From: Peptococcus niger
GTDB taxonomy: Bacteria > Bacillota > Peptococcia > Peptococcales > Peptococcaceae
Length of the DNA: 64,000 bases
Assembly: GCF_900101835.1 (NCBI RefSeq)
Contig: NZ_FNAF01000010.1
Location: 1-64,000 of the forward strand
Direction: 5' to 3'
Made by a program: the position numbers and the translations under genes. Each line of letters starts with the position of its first letter. Positions within the stretch are counted from its first letter, which is position 1. Below the pieces are notes generated by a model. That model searched no databases, had not been told where the DNA came from, and saw only the letters and a program-made list of their open reading frames with translations. Shown piece after piece: positions 18,492 to 29,088 of this stretch.

Positions 18492-19080
18492 AGGGCTTCT
18501 CCGCCGCCAACAGCTCATCAACTTGCCGGTAAAGCGCTGCCAGCGTTCCGTTATTGTCAATCGGTTTCGGGCCATAGGCCAGGCGGTCTGCATCGCTCAT
18601 TTGAGCCTCTATTTTTTTGAGCGCAAAGGCTTCATCAATCTGGTCCCGCGCAGTCAAACGTTCAACCTGCTTTTGTCGACTGGTCTGAACCAGCCATACC
18701 TCATTACAGAAACGCTGAAAACCGGTTTCATACAGCAGGGGCACCATCAGAAAAACCAGGGGCCGGTGGGCCACCTCTGCCATGCGTTCTTTGACCAGGC
18801 GATGAATGGACGGGTGCATAATCGCATTCAACTGCTTGCGCTTCTGCACATCGGTAAAAACGCGCCGGGCCATTTCCGGCCTGTTCAAGCTGCCGTCTGC
18901 CAACAAGATATCCTGCCCGAAGGTGTTGGTCAGTAAAGCCAGGGTATCGCTGCCCGGCTGCACCACTTCCCGAGAAATAACATCTGTATCGATGACAGGA
19001 TAGCCCAAGCTGAGCAAATAATCCCCCACAGCTGATTTTCCCGAGCCGATGCCGCCGGTAATGCCGATGTATTTCGCCAT
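18478..19080 (-). CDS. coaE: Dephospho-CoA kinase
   Basis: Last step of coenzyme A synthesis: ATP-dependent phosphorylation of the 3'-hydroxyl of dephospho-CoA. The ATG at 19080 follows AGGAGG and gives 200 residues, the usual size; an upstream in-frame extension starting 19113 has no ribosome-binding site. The P-loop is GGIGSGKS near residue 8, followed by VIDTDVISREVV and HPSIHRLV. The order polA-mutM-coaE is widely conserved in Firmicutes. Confidence 0.96.
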   Translation of the reverse strand: MAKYIGITGGIGSGKSAVGDYLLSLGYPVIDTDVISREVVQPGSDTLALLTNTFGQDILLADGSLNRPEMARRVFTDVQKRKQLNAIMHPSIHRLVKERMAEVAHRPLVFLMVPLLYETGFQRFCNEVWLVQTSRQKQVERLTARDQIDEAFALKKIEAQMSDADRLAYGPKPIDNNGTLAALYRQVDELLAAEKPYDKS

Positions 19081-19088
19081 AAGACCTC

Positions 19089-19919
19089 CTATGATGACTG
19101 ACAGTGGGGACAATAAACGCTGGAGCGACCGCCCACAAGGACCCCCTTAAGCGGTCGTCCACAGCGTGGGCAAGGGGCTCCCTTTCGGCCATATACCGCA
19201 TGGGCCCTCTGAAAGCTGCCTGTATGCCCGTCAGCTGCAACATAATCGCGGATAGAACTGCCGCCGGCGGCAATGCCTTCTTCCAAGACCGCCTGTATGG
19301 CCTTTTGCAACCGGACGCAGTCTGCGCGGCTAAGCCGACCGGCCGCCTTCCGCGGGCGAATCCCGGCACGAAAAAGGGCTTCGTCCGCATAAATATTACC
19401 AACGCCGGCTAAAATTTTTTGATTCAAAATAAAGCTTTTCACCGCAATTTTTCGTCCCCGGCTTTTTTTGTAAAGCCAGGCCGCGCTAAAGGCCTCGCTC
19501 AAGGGCTCCGGGCCCAGGTGGACCAAGGGGGCCGCTTGAAAGGGGTCGGTCGTCCAGAAGGCCATGCCGCCGAACTGGCGGACGTCCTGATAGTGCAAGG
19601 CCAGCCCCTTGTCAAAGCGGAGGACAATATGCGTGTGCGGAGCTACTTCTGCTGAGCCGTCTTTTACCAAGAGGCGACCGCTCATGCCAAGGTGCGCCAG
19701 CAACCAACAGCCTTCTGTAAACGAAAAGATAAGGTATTTGCCCCGTCTGTCAATGGCAAGGATGCGCCGGCCGGTAAGGCCCTCGGCAAAGGCCTGGGCA
19801 TCTCCTCGCGGCCGCCTGACCTGCTTGGGCAGATTGACCTCGACAGCCGTAATGACGGCACCTGTTAAGCTGGAAGCAAGGCCGCGACGCACCGTTTCCA
19901 CTTCCGGTAATTCAGGCAT
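19089..19919 (-). CDS. mutM: Formamidopyrimidine-DNA glycosylase
   Basis: Base-excision repair enzyme that removes 8-oxoguanine and formamidopyrimidines. 276 residues beginning MPELPEVETVRRGL, with the catalytic Pro after the initiator Met and Glu next to it. The H2TH region (LNQKILAGVGNIYADEALFRAGIRP) and a complete C-terminal zinc finger (CPRCGRPLKG ... YCPHCQ) are present. AGGAGG precedes the ATG. It directly follows polA, so repair excision and gap filling are encoded together. Confidence 0.97.
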   Translation of the reverse strand: MPELPEVETVRRGLASSLTGAVITAVEVNLPKQVRRPRGDAQAFAEGLTGRRILAIDRRGKYLIFSFTEGCWLLAHLGMSGRLLVKDGSAEVAPHTHIVLRFDKGLALHYQDVRQFGGMAFWTTDPFQAAPLVHLGPEPLSEAFSAAWLYKKSRGRKIAVKSFILNQKILAGVGNIYADEALFRAGIRPRKAAGRLSRADCVRLQKAIQAVLEEGIAAGGSSIRDYVAADGHTGSFQRAHAVYGRKGAPCPRCGRPLKGVLVGGRSSVYCPHCQSS

Positions 19920-19935
19920 CGTCCACCTCCTAAAA

Positions 19936-22521
19936 TCAAACCTTTTCCATTTCTTCCCAATTAAAGCCGACTTTCACTTCCACCTGCAAGGGCACCGGCA
20001 ATTCAATGACCTCTTCCATGGCTTGGTGAACGGTTTGAATCAGTAAGGCCGCCTCCTCGGGCGGGGCTTCAAAGATCAATTCATCGTGAACTTGCAGCAG
20101 CATCTTAGCGCTGAAGCCCTCTTCCGCCAACCGCCGGTTTACATCCAGCATGGCAAGCTTAATCACATCTGCCGCGCTGCCTTGAATTGGCGCATTGACA
20201 GCGGTGCGCTCGGCAAAATGCCGCTGGTGCTGGTTCTTGCTGTGAATGTCCCGGATGTAACGCCGCCGGCCTAAAACCGTTGATACATAACCTTTTTCCC
20301 GCGCACCAGCAATGGTTTCGTCAATCCAGGCCTGTACCTGTGGGTAGCGTTCAAAGTATTTATCAATGTACTCTTGCGCTGCCTTCCGGCTGATGCCCAA
20401 CTCCTTGGCCAGGCCGAAATCGGTCTGACCGTAGATGATGCCGAAATTCACCGCCTTGGCCGCATACCGCTGTAAACGCGTCACCTGGTCAATGGGCACA
20501 TGAAAGACTTCTGAAGCGGTTCGTCGGTGAATGTCTTCTTTTTCTCGAAAGCTGTTTACCAAATTGCCATCCAGGGTCATAGCGGCCAAAATACGCAATT
20601 CAATTTGTGAATAGTCTGCAGAAATCAAGACTTGGCCCTCTTGTGATGGAACAAAGGCCTGCCGGATGCGCCGCCCTTCTTCTGTCCGCACCGGAATATT
20701 TTGCAGGTTTGGTTCACTGGAAGAGAGACGCCCAGTGGATGTCAGTGTTTGATTGAAGTGGGTGTACACCTTGCCCTGATCATCGGCCAAGGCCAAAAGA
20801 CCGTCAATATAGGTGCTCTTCAGCTTACTCAATTGGCGGTATTCTAAAATCAAGGGAATAATGGCGTGTTCCGTCCGCAGCTGGTCCAGCACTTCAGCAT
20901 TGGTGGAGGGGCCCGTCTTGGTCTTCTTCAAAACCGGTAACCCCAACCGTTCAAACAAAACCTGGCCCAACTGTTTCGGTGAATTGACGTTAAAGGGTTC
21001 GCCGGCCAAGTCAAATATCTGGGCCATCAATTTTTCAATGCGGGCGGCAAATTCACTTTCCATGTCTTCCAAATAGGAAATGTTCAACCGGATACCGGTG
21101 CATTCCATGTCCACCAAAACGCTTGCCAGGGGCAATTCAACAGCGCGGTACAGTTGGATCATACCTGCGTCTGCAAGCTCAGAGAGCACCGGTTCATGCA
21201 TCTTTTCCAGCCCCTCAAGTCGAGCAAAATAAGCTTCTGAAGCGTCCGCTGAAAAAATGGTTCGGTAGCGTTTTTTCAATTGCCCATCCAAGCTGTGGTC
21301 TCCGGCTTCGGCATCCAAGAGGTAGTGCGACAAGACGGCATCCCAGGTAACATGGTCGGCCCGAATCCCGGCCAGTCGCAAGGCCTTGTAATAGGCCTTC
21401 GCATCATCGGTGATGACGCGGGTCTCTTCGGCGGACAGCAGGGGCGCCATGGCTTCAAGAATGCGCTTTCCGTCTTCCCCACAAATGAGGTGGTAATTCT
21501 CTCCGGCAATCCGCAAGGCGATGTCCGTCAGCTCTTTTTCCCCAGCATCCAGGCTGAAAATGACAGTCCAGTCCCCCGGCGCCAAGCCCTTGATCAGCCG
21601 CTCCATCTCTGCCAAGTCGGAAAGGGTCTTGCCTTCCGGCGGCTTTTCCGGTTCCTGGTCTGCATCCAGCCGGTCCAGCAATTGCCGCAATTCCAGACGC
21701 GCATAAAAGGCCCGCAGGCCATCTGTATCCGGTTCCTGGAGGCGAAAGGCTTCCAAGTCGGGCAAATCAATCGGCACATCCCGGTGAATGGTCGCCAGTT
21801 CACGGCTCATAAAGGCCTGGTCTTTATGGGTGACCAGCTTCTCGCCCATTTTTTTGCCCTCGAAGTCCGATAAGTGAGCGTACAAATTTTCCATGGAACC
21901 ATACTCTTGCAAAAACTTCTTCGCCGTTTTAATGCCGACACCGGGAATGCCCGGAATATTATCCGAAGCATCCCCCATAAGCCCTTTTAAGTCAACCACT
22001 TGGGCCGGCGTTAAATCATACTGGTCGCGCAAGAAGGCCAAATCAACGGTCTCCGTCTCAGACAAACCGCGCCGCGGATAAATCACCTTGACTTGCTCAT
22101 CAATCAACTGAAAGGTGTCCCTGTCACCACTGACCAGGGCCACATCAAAACCGCCGGCCTTCGCCTTCGGCGCCAAGGTCCCCAGGATATCGTCTCCTTC
22201 ATAGCCTGCCAAGCTCAAAATCGGAACCTTCATCAAGCTTAAGGCCTCTTTGATCAAGGGCATTTGTGCCGCCAGATCCTCCGGCATGCCTTTTCGGTTG
22301 GCTTTATAGGCCTCATACTGGGCGTGGCGAAACACCTTGCCTCGCTCATCGAAGGCCACCGCCAAATAGGGGTCCTCCGCATCCGCAATCAGTTTTTTCA
22401 GCATATTAATAAACCCATAGACGGCATTGGTGGCAACGCCCTCCTTGGTGGTCAAGGGGGGAACCCCATAAAAAGCCCTATTGGCAATGCTGTTGCCGTC
22501 AACAATATAAAATATACTCAT
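19936..22521 (-). CDS. polA: DNA polymerase I, with degraded 3'-5' exonuclease domain
   Basis: Repair polymerase with 5'-nuclease activity, 861 residues. The FEN domain occupies about 1-290 ([44 protein letters not shown]). The polymerase domain from about 480 carries motif A ([16 protein letters not shown]), the O helix ([21 protein letters not shown]) and motif C ([13 protein letters not shown]). The middle domain (about 300-480) keeps the fold but not the metal-binding acidic residues: where proofreading enzymes have a DxE motif it reads [11 protein letters not shown]. That is common in Gram-positive PolA. The start overlaps the GIY-YIG gene stop as ATGA. Confidence 0.97.
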   Translation of the reverse strand: MSIFYIVDGNSIANRAFYGVPPLTTKEGVATNAVYGFINMLKKLIADAEDPYLAVAFDERGKVFRHAQYEAYKANRKGMPEDLAAQMPLIKEALSLMKVPILSLAGYEGDDILGTLAPKAKAGGFDVALVSGDRDTFQLIDEQVKVIYPRRGLSETETVDLAFLRDQYDLTPAQVVDLKGLMGDASDNIPGIPGVGIKTAKKFLQEYGSMENLYAHLSDFEGKKMGEKLVTHKDQAFMSRELATIHRDVPIDLPDLEAFRLQEPDTDGLRAFYARLELRQLLDRLDADQEPEKPPEGKTLSDLAEMERLIKGLAPGDWTVIFSLDAGEKELTDIALRIAGENYHLICGEDGKRILEAMAPLLSAEETRVITDDAKAYYKALRLAGIRADHVTWDAVLSHYLLDAEAGDHSLDGQLKKRYRTIFSADASEAYFARLEGLEKMHEPVLSELADAGMIQLYRAVELPLASVLVDMECTGIRLNISYLEDMESEFAARIEKLMAQIFDLAGEPFNVNSPKQLGQVLFERLGLPVLKKTKTGPSTNAEVLDQLRTEHAIIPLILEYRQLSKLKSTYIDGLLALADDQGKVYTHFNQTLTSTGRLSSSEPNLQNIPVRTEEGRRIRQAFVPSQEGQVLISADYSQIELRILAAMTLDGNLVNSFREKEDIHRRTASEVFHVPIDQVTRLQRYAAKAVNFGIIYGQTDFGLAKELGISRKAAQEYIDKYFERYPQVQAWIDETIAGAREKGYVSTVLGRRRYIRDIHSKNQHQRHFAERTAVNAPIQGSAADVIKLAMLDVNRRLAEEGFSAKMLLQVHDELIFEAPPEEAALLIQTVHQAMEEVIELPVPLQVEVKVGFNWEEMEKV

Positions 22522-22796
22522 GATTCACCTGTCTTTCCGGAAGCAATCAAGGCCAATTTTTGACGGCGGGTGAGCCGTTTTAAACGATATTCCCGCGCCA
22601 TGGCTTCATTCTTGGTTTCAAACGCCTCCCAGTAGACCAGACGAACCGGCAACCGCGCCGCTGTGTACTTGCTCCCTTTACCGGCATTGTGGGTCGCCAA
22701 GCGGTGTGCTAAGTCCACAGTGTAGCCGGCATACAGGGTGCCGTCCGCACACTCAACCAGGTAAGCGTAATAATTTTGATGGTTTTCTGTCTTCAT
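22518..22796 (-). CDS. GIY-YIG nuclease-like protein (UPF0213/YhbQ family)
   Basis: A 92-residue single-domain GIY-YIG protein: [21 protein letters not shown] holds the paired motifs, followed by Arg in [17 protein letters not shown] and Glu in [12 protein letters not shown]. Relatives act on branched or damaged DNA in vitro, but the in vivo role is unclear. The ATG at 22796 is chosen over an in-frame GTG at 22802. It is translationally coupled to polA (ATGA), which supports a DNA-repair link. A TATAAT only 8 bases upstream of the start suggests a very short or absent leader. Confidence 0.88.
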   Translation of the reverse strand: MKTENHQNYYAYLVECADGTLYAGYTVDLAHRLATHNAGKGSKYTAARLPVRLVYWEAFETKNEAMAREYRLKRLTRRQKLALIASGKTGES

Positions 22797-22804
22797 ATTC
22801 ACTT

Positions 22805-22810
22805 ATTATA
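22805..22810 (-). promoter_or_regulatory. -10 element for the GIY-YIG-polA operon
   Basis: A perfect TATAAT on the minus strand lies directly downstream of the asnB terminator; no convincing -35 is seen 16-18 bases upstream. Its distance to the ATG at 22796 would make the transcript leaderless or nearly so. Confidence 0.45.
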
Positions 22811-22854
22811 CACCATATACAGCATATTTGCCGCCACCGACACATGCTGCCACT

Positions 22855-22882
22855 AAAAAAATCGAGGCAGGTCCGCCTCGAT
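22855..22882 (-). terminator. Terminator of asnB
   Basis: Minus strand: stem ATCGAGGC / GCCTCGAT with a 6-base loop, followed by TTTTTTT, 7 bases past the asnB stop. Confidence 0.9.
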
Positions 22883-22889
22883 TGTCATC

Positions 22890-24743
22890 TTATCGTTTCA
22901 CAAAATATTCGTCATACCAAATGAGGAAGCAGAGCACTGTGTAAATGTAGCGTTGGCGTAAGGCCTTTCCTTCATAATGCTCTTGCAGGTAGCCCAAGAG
23001 CTTCTCCTGATCAAAAAAAGTGCTGACATAGGGTCGGCTAAAGATTTCTTTAACCGCCAGATAATATTTTTCCTGGTGCAGCCAATCTCTCAGGGGTACC
23101 GGGAAACCCACCTTTGGTCGCTTCGCCCATTCTTCCGGTAATTCGGCCAAAGCCGCCTTCCTAAGGGAGATCTTCGCCACACCATCCTTGACCCGTTGGT
23201 CCGGTTTCAACCGGCTCGCCAGGCGCATCACTTCTTTGTCCAAGAAGGGGACCCGCAGCTCCAGCGAGTGAGCCGAGCTCATCTTATCCGCCTTGAGCAA
23301 AATATCCCCAGGCAGCCAGGTGCGAATATCAATCACTTGCTTACAGGTCAACTCATCCCGGCCACTCAGGCTGTCATAATACGGCGCCAAGAGCTCAACC
23401 GCTGATGGGCCGCTTCGATAGGCCGGTTTTAACAAGGCCAGGGCTTCATCATCCGGGAAAATTTTAGCTTGTCCAACAAAGCTTTCGCGCAGCGGCTGAC
23501 CCCCCCGCACCGCCAAGTCGCCAAGGCGGGAATGGGGGAAGCTTTTCCCCACTGTCCGGTACAAGCCGCGCCGCACAAAAGCCGGCAACCGCTTATACAA
23601 GGCCAGGTGTGGCGTGTCCATATAGCTGTCATAGCCACCGAAGAGTTCATCAGCCCCTTCCCCGGAAAGCACAACCTTGACATGTTCTGAGGCCAGTTGG
23701 GCCAAGAAATACAAGGGCACCGAAGATAAGTTCGATTGCGGCTCATCCATATGGTATTGGATGACCGGCAAGGCGCCGAAAAAGTCATCCGCGTCAATTA
23801 AGCGTTTATGGTGGGTAAAGCCCAGAAGCTCTGATAATCGAGCCCCCAGGTTCGTCTCATTAAAAACGCCATCATAGTCTTTAAAGCCCACGGAAAAGGT
23901 TTCTTCCGGGCGAAACAGGGCTGTGATAAAGCTGGAATCAATGCCCCCGGAAAGAAAGGCCCCCACTTTAACATCCGCCATTTGATGGGCTCGGACGCTC
24001 TCCCGGAGCGTCTCGCCGATGGCAGAAACCGCCTCATCATCGCTTAAGTCTGCTGCCCGATAGTTGAAATCCCAATACCGCCCTCGCGCTATGACAGAAC
24101 CGTCCTTGACCTTCATCCAGGTCCCGGGTGTCAGTTTATAAATCCCCTTGAAAAAGGTCTCCTCCGTTGCCGGATATTGAAAAGTCAGGTAGGGACGCAA
24201 GGCCTTGGCGTTCACCTCTTTTTGGAAGGCCGGATGCTTGAGAAAGCACTTGATTTCCGATCCAAAAAAGAAGCTGCCATCATCGGAGGGTGCACCGTAA
24301 TACAAGGGCTTGATGCCAAAGAAATCGCGTGCCAGAAAAAGTTCCTCTTTGCGGGCATCCCAAATGGCAAAGGCAAACATGCCGCGCACCTTTTGCAGAA
24401 CACCGTCGCCCCAAGCGTCATAGCCGTGAACCAAGACTTCGCTGTCCGTTTCGGAAATAAATTCATAGCCCAAGTCCACCAGTTCTGACCGCAAGGCTTT
24501 ATAATTGTAAATTTCGCCGTTAAAAATCAAAGCCAGCGATTTATCTTTATTAAAAAGAGGCTGGTCCGCCTCATCTCTCAAATCAATAATGCTCAACCGC
24601 CGAAAGCCCAATACCATTTTATCGGATATAAACGTTCCATCACTGTCCGGGCCACGATGCACCATGGCATCGCACATTTCACCGATAACAGTCTGATGGT
24701 CAATTTCCCTTACTCCCGGCATATAGCCGACAATTCCGCACAT
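22890..24743 (-). CDS. asnB: Asparagine synthetase B (glutamine-hydrolysing)
   Basis: Converts aspartate to asparagine using glutamine amide nitrogen and ATP. 617 residues. N-terminal class II amidotransferase domain with the nucleophilic Cys2 (MCGIVGYMPG), RGPDSDGTF and NGEIYNYKALR; C-terminal synthetase domain with the PP-loop AFLSGGIDSSFITAL near 260, and VVLSGEGADELFGGYD. GGAGG precedes the ATG. It is monocistronic with its own promoter and terminator. A role in asparagine supply is likely, although some AsnB homologues amidate peptidoglycan; the sequence alone does not decide this. Confidence 0.95.
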   Translation of the reverse strand: MCGIVGYMPGVREIDHQTVIGEMCDAMVHRGPDSDGTFISDKMVLGFRRLSIIDLRDEADQPLFNKDKSLALIFNGEIYNYKALRSELVDLGYEFISETDSEVLVHGYDAWGDGVLQKVRGMFAFAIWDARKEELFLARDFFGIKPLYYGAPSDDGSFFFGSEIKCFLKHPAFQKEVNAKALRPYLTFQYPATEETFFKGIYKLTPGTWMKVKDGSVIARGRYWDFNYRAADLSDDEAVSAIGETLRESVRAHQMADVKVGAFLSGGIDSSFITALFRPEETFSVGFKDYDGVFNETNLGARLSELLGFTHHKRLIDADDFFGALPVIQYHMDEPQSNLSSVPLYFLAQLASEHVKVVLSGEGADELFGGYDSYMDTPHLALYKRLPAFVRRGLYRTVGKSFPHSRLGDLAVRGGQPLRESFVGQAKIFPDDEALALLKPAYRSGPSAVELLAPYYDSLSGRDELTCKQVIDIRTWLPGDILLKADKMSSAHSLELRVPFLDKEVMRLASRLKPDQRVKDGVAKISLRKAALAELPEEWAKRPKVGFPVPLRDWLHQEKYYLAVKEIFSRPYVSTFFDQEKLLGYLQEHYEGKALRQRYIYTVLCFLIWYDEYFVKR

Positions 24744-24790
24744 AGGCAGCCTCCTTCACTTTGCCGCGCCGGTCACTCCGGCCTCTTGCT

Positions 24791-24819
24791 ATTATACTGG
24801 AATGTCCGGCCAGGCTCAA
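24791..24819 (-). promoter_or_regulatory. Promoter of asnB
   Basis: Minus strand: -35 TTGAGC (24814-24819), 17-base spacer, perfect -10 TATAAT (24791-24796), about 48 bases before the ATG. Confidence 0.75.
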
Positions 24820-24840
24820 GCACAGGCCTTCTCGCTCAAT

Positions 24841-24878
24841 AAAAAAAACGGATGTGGAACCATGCCCACATCCGTTTT
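24841..24878 (-). terminator. Terminator of groESL
   Basis: Minus strand: 13-bp stem AAAACGGATGTGG with its complement and an 8-base loop, followed by a run of eight T. Confidence 0.92.
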
Positions 24879-24896
24879 GTATTAACCGTATATCCT

Positions 24897-26522
<1,626 letters not shown>

Positions 26523-26568
26523 CTATCATTAACCTCCTAAAAATACAACAGTATATGACAAAAATACC

Positions 26569-26856
26569 TTAGCCGAGCACGACCAAAATATCTTTTTCAG
26601 CAATAATAACCACTTCTTCATCATCCAGCTTGACTTCTGTCCCGCCGAATTTTCCATAGACAACCTTGTCGCCCGGTTTGACTTCCAAGGCAACGCGTTC
26701 GCCTTTATCGTTCAGCACACCGCTGCCCACAGCAATGACTTCGCCTTGATGCGGTTTTTCCTGAGCAGAGCCCGGCAAAACGATGCCGCTTTGCGTCTTT
26801 TCTTCTACTTTTAAAGGTTTGATGACGACTTTATCGCCTAAGGGTTTAATGTTCAT
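26569..26856 (-). CDS. groES: 10 kDa co-chaperonin GroES
   Basis: The heptameric lid of GroEL, 95 residues, normal length. MNIKPLGDKVVIKPLKVEEKT, the mobile loop SGIVLPGSAQEKP, and the C-terminal KFGGTEVKLDDEEVVIIAEKDILVVL are typical. AAGGAGG precedes the ATG. First gene of groES-groEL, with CIRCE in its leader. Confidence 0.98.
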   Translation of the reverse strand: MNIKPLGDKVVIKPLKVEEKTQSGIVLPGSAQEKPHQGEVIAVGSGVLNDKGERVALEVKPGDKVVYGKFGGTEVKLDDEEVVIIAEKDILVVLG

Positions 26857-26890
26857 AAAATAGCCTCCTTATGAAATATCGGTCACAGTG

Positions 26891-26917
26891 TTAGCACTCA
26901 TCTTTCACGAGTGCTAA
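26891..26917. promoter_or_regulatory. CIRCE operator (HrcA binding site)
   Basis: A perfect CIRCE element: TTAGCACTC, a 9-base spacer, GAGTGCTAA. It lies between the groES promoter and start codon, where the heat-shock repressor HrcA would block transcription. hrcA itself is not in this window. Confidence 0.97.
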
Positions 26918-26929
26918 CATCATATGTAT

Positions 26930-26957
26930 ATCATATCACACTCCCTTAAAAATGCAA
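26930..26957 (-). promoter_or_regulatory. groESL promoter
   Basis: Minus strand: -35 TTGCAT (26952-26957), 16-base spacer, -10 TATGAT (26930-26935), directly upstream of CIRCE. Confidence 0.65.
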
Positions 26958-26991
26958 GTCTTTTTCTATTTTTTGATATTTTTTACCCCGG

Positions 26992-27020
26992 TTGCAATTC
27001 ATTCCAGCATTGGTTATAAT
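26992..27020 (+). promoter_or_regulatory. Promoter of the 5-formyl-THF cyclo-ligase gene
   Basis: -35 TTGCAA (26992-26997), 17-base spacer, perfect -10 TATAAT (27015-27020), 23 bases before the ATG; divergent from groESL. Confidence 0.75.
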
Positions 27021-27043
27021 GCAGCCAACATAGGAGGTGCCTT

Positions 27044-27625
27044 ATGACAGCAGAAGAATTGCGAAAACAAATGACCGAAGCGCGCCAGGCCCTATCGCCG
27101 GAAGCACGTGAAGCCGCGGCTCAAAGCTTCACCGAACGCCTTTGTGCTTTGCCGGAATGGCTCCGCGCCGATACTGTCGCCCTATTTTTATCTTTTGGCA
27201 GTGAGTTGGACACACGCAGCGTTATTGAAACAGCCTTTTCAGAAGGAAAACAAGTCTTATTGCCAATTTGCCAAAAAGACTACCATATGATCTTTTCCGT
27301 TTACACCCCCACCACCCCCTTAATCACCACCGGTATGGGCTTGGAAGAAATAGCACCGGAAGCCATCCAGGAAGTTCCACCGGAAAATATTGATTTTTGC
27401 CTGGTCCCGGGCCTGGTCTTTGATGACACCGGCGCCCGCATCGGTTACGGAGCCGGCTTCTACGACAGGTTCTTACCCCGTTTATCAGAGGGCACCGCCA
27501 TTATCGGCGCCGGCTATGACTGCCAAGTGATTAAAAACAGCCCCATTCCCCAAAAGGACACAGATGTCCGCCTGCCAATGATCGTTACGGAGCAAGGCAT
27601 TTATCGGTCAACAAAAATGCTGTAA
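27044..27625 (+). CDS. 5-formyltetrahydrofolate cyclo-ligase
   Basis: ATP-dependent enzyme that turns 5-formyl-THF into 5,10-methenyl-THF, recycling an inhibitory folate. 193 residues, normal for the YgfA/Fau (MTHFS) family. The signature GARIGYGAGFYDRFLPR (around residues 142-158) and the N-terminal basic helix KQMTEARQALSPEAREAA are visible. AGGAGG precedes the ATG. It is a single-gene unit between its own promoter and a long hairpin terminator; divergent from groESL. First gene of the short plus-strand region. Confidence 0.93.
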   Translation: MTAEELRKQMTEARQALSPEAREAAAQSFTERLCALPEWLRADTVALFLSFGSELDTRSVIETAFSEGKQVLLPICQKDYHMIFSVYTPTTPLITTGMGLEEIAPEAIQEVPPENIDFCLVPGLVFDDTGARIGYGAGFYDRFLPRLSEGTAIIGAGYDCQVIKNSPIPQKDTDVRLPMIVTEQGIYRSTKML

Positions 27626-27680
27626 TCAAAAAGAACTGTACCGAATGACTTTCAAGTCATTCGGTACAGTTCTTTTTGAT
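27625..27680. terminator. Very long perfect hairpin, bidirectional terminator
   Basis: Two perfectly complementary 26-base arms (27625-27650 and 27655-27680) separated by TTCA. The outer part of each arm reads ATCAAAAAGAAC / GTTCTTTTTGAT, so each strand ends in a T run. It begins at the last base of the cyclo-ligase stop codon. Confidence 0.85.
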
Positions 27681-27781
27681 TGAATGTTATACCTTTTCAC
27701 CAGATGGCAGGAGGGCTCTTTACCGGAGAAGCTGCCCCCTAGACTTAAAATATAAGCACTCCCTTTGGACCAGAAGGTCAT

Positions 27782-27810
27782 TTGAGGTCTCGGACTAAAC
27801 TGTGTAAAAT
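27782..27810 (+). promoter_or_regulatory. Promoter of the WYL operon
   Basis: -35 TTGAGG (27782-27787), 17-base spacer, -10 TAAAAT (27805-27810), 31 bases before the first WYL gene. A short inverted repeat GACC-AGAA-GGTC lies just upstream (about 27768-27779) and could be an activator or repressor site. Confidence 0.65.
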
Positions 27811-27840
27811 AAAGGGAGAAAAACAAGGGAGGCCGGCAGC

Positions 27841-29088
27841 ATGGCTTATGATGAACGCATAAAAAACTTTGAAAAAATCCGCGACTACATGCAAGCCTTT
27901 TACGTCTACGGCCTCAAAAGCCGGCTGGAATACGATCATAAAAGCGCCCGTTCTTATGATGACGAGCGCCGCCGTTTGGAATCCTGGTTGGGAGATTATA
28001 TGCAGTTCCATCAAACAGCCGATGGAAAAAACGTATTCCTGGCCATAGACAGCCGGGTCAGCAAGCAAAACCCGCTCTACAAAGCCTGGAAGGCCAAGCG
28101 TTTTACCGATGCCACGATTACCCTGCACTTTGCTATCTTTGATGTTCTCTATAGTCCAAGGGTAAAAATGACCTTGGCAGACCTCACTGAAGCCATTGAT
28201 GCTCGTCTAGCCTCTCGACTGACCTTTGATGAATCCACCTTGCGCAAAAAGCTAAATGATTACATCGCTGCCGAAATCATCCAAGTGGAAAAAATTGGCC
28301 GCAAAAATTTCTACCATCGAAGCCCGCTGATAGACATTCAGCCTTTGGCGGATGCCCTTGATTTTTTTAGTGAAGTGGCGCCCTGCGGGGTTATCGGTTC
28401 GTTTTTGCAGGATCGGCTGGCCGACCATGAGCCTCTTTTCTCTTTTAAGCACCACTACATCACCCAAACCATGGATAGTGACATCATGGCCCAAATTTTT
28501 CAAGCCATGCACGACAGGGTAACCGTCACCGTGGATTATCCGGGACAAGAGACCGGCAAATTTCAAAAGCTTTGTCTCTTACCTTTAAAAATTTACCTAA
28601 GTGTCCAAAACGGCCGACAGTATCTCATGGCCTTCAACGAAGCGAAAAACCGGATCTACGCTTACCGGCTGGATAAAATGAAAAACATTCAACTTAAAAA
28701 GACCGTCTCCGACAACTTTGCCAACCGCCGGGCTGACCTGACCCGGCTCGAAAGGCATATGTGGGGCGTATCCAGCAAAAGACTCGGCAAGACCCTGGAA
28801 CAGGTAACCTTCGAGCTTCGAATAGGTGATGACGAAAACCACATCATCCGTCGTCTCAAACGGGAAAAGCGTTGTGGTCAAGTTGACCGCCTTGACCCTA
28901 ACCATTACCGCTTTACCGCAAATGTTTTTGATGCCAATGAATTGCTCCCCTGGATTCGCACCTTTATCTGTCGGATCACCAGGCTTGATTTTTCCAACCC
29001 GCTTACAAAGGAAAAATTTAAGAGCGACTTAGAAGCGATGTACCGTCTTTACGACCTGGAAGGAGGTGGACCGGGTGATTTTCAGTGA
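27841..29088 (+). CDS. WYL-domain transcriptional regulator, first of a pair
   Basis: A 415-residue protein with an N-terminal region likely to hold a winged helix (about 1-180; FDESTLRKKLNDYIAAEIIQVEKIG resembles a helix-turn-helix plus wing) and a WYL domain around 215-300, seen in LLPLKIYLSVQNGRQYLMAFNEA and RIYAYRLDKMKNIQL, followed by a C-terminal WCX-like part (VTFELRIGDDENHIIRRLKREKR). WYL domains are thought to bind nucleic-acid or nucleotide ligands and often control damage or defence operons. GGGAGG precedes the ATG. Its end overlaps the second WYL gene. The pair lies upstream of a structured-RNA region and a DUF2828 gene; control of those is inferred from position. Confidence 0.85.
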   Translation: MAYDERIKNFEKIRDYMQAFYVYGLKSRLEYDHKSARSYDDERRRLESWLGDYMQFHQTADGKNVFLAIDSRVSKQNPLYKAWKAKRFTDATITLHFAIFDVLYSPRVKMTLADLTEAIDARLASRLTFDESTLRKKLNDYIAAEIIQVEKIGRKNFYHRSPLIDIQPLADALDFFSEVAPCGVIGSFLQDRLADHEPLFSFKHHYITQTMDSDIMAQIFQAMHDRVTVTVDYPGQETGKFQKLCLLPLKIYLSVQNGRQYLMAFNEAKNRIYAYRLDKMKNIQLKKTVSDNFANRRADLTRLERHMWGVSSKRLGKTLEQVTFELRIGDDENHIIRRLKREKRCGQVDRLDPNHYRFTANVFDANELLPWIRTFICRITRLDFSNPLTKEKFKSDLEAMYRLYDLEGGGPGDFQ

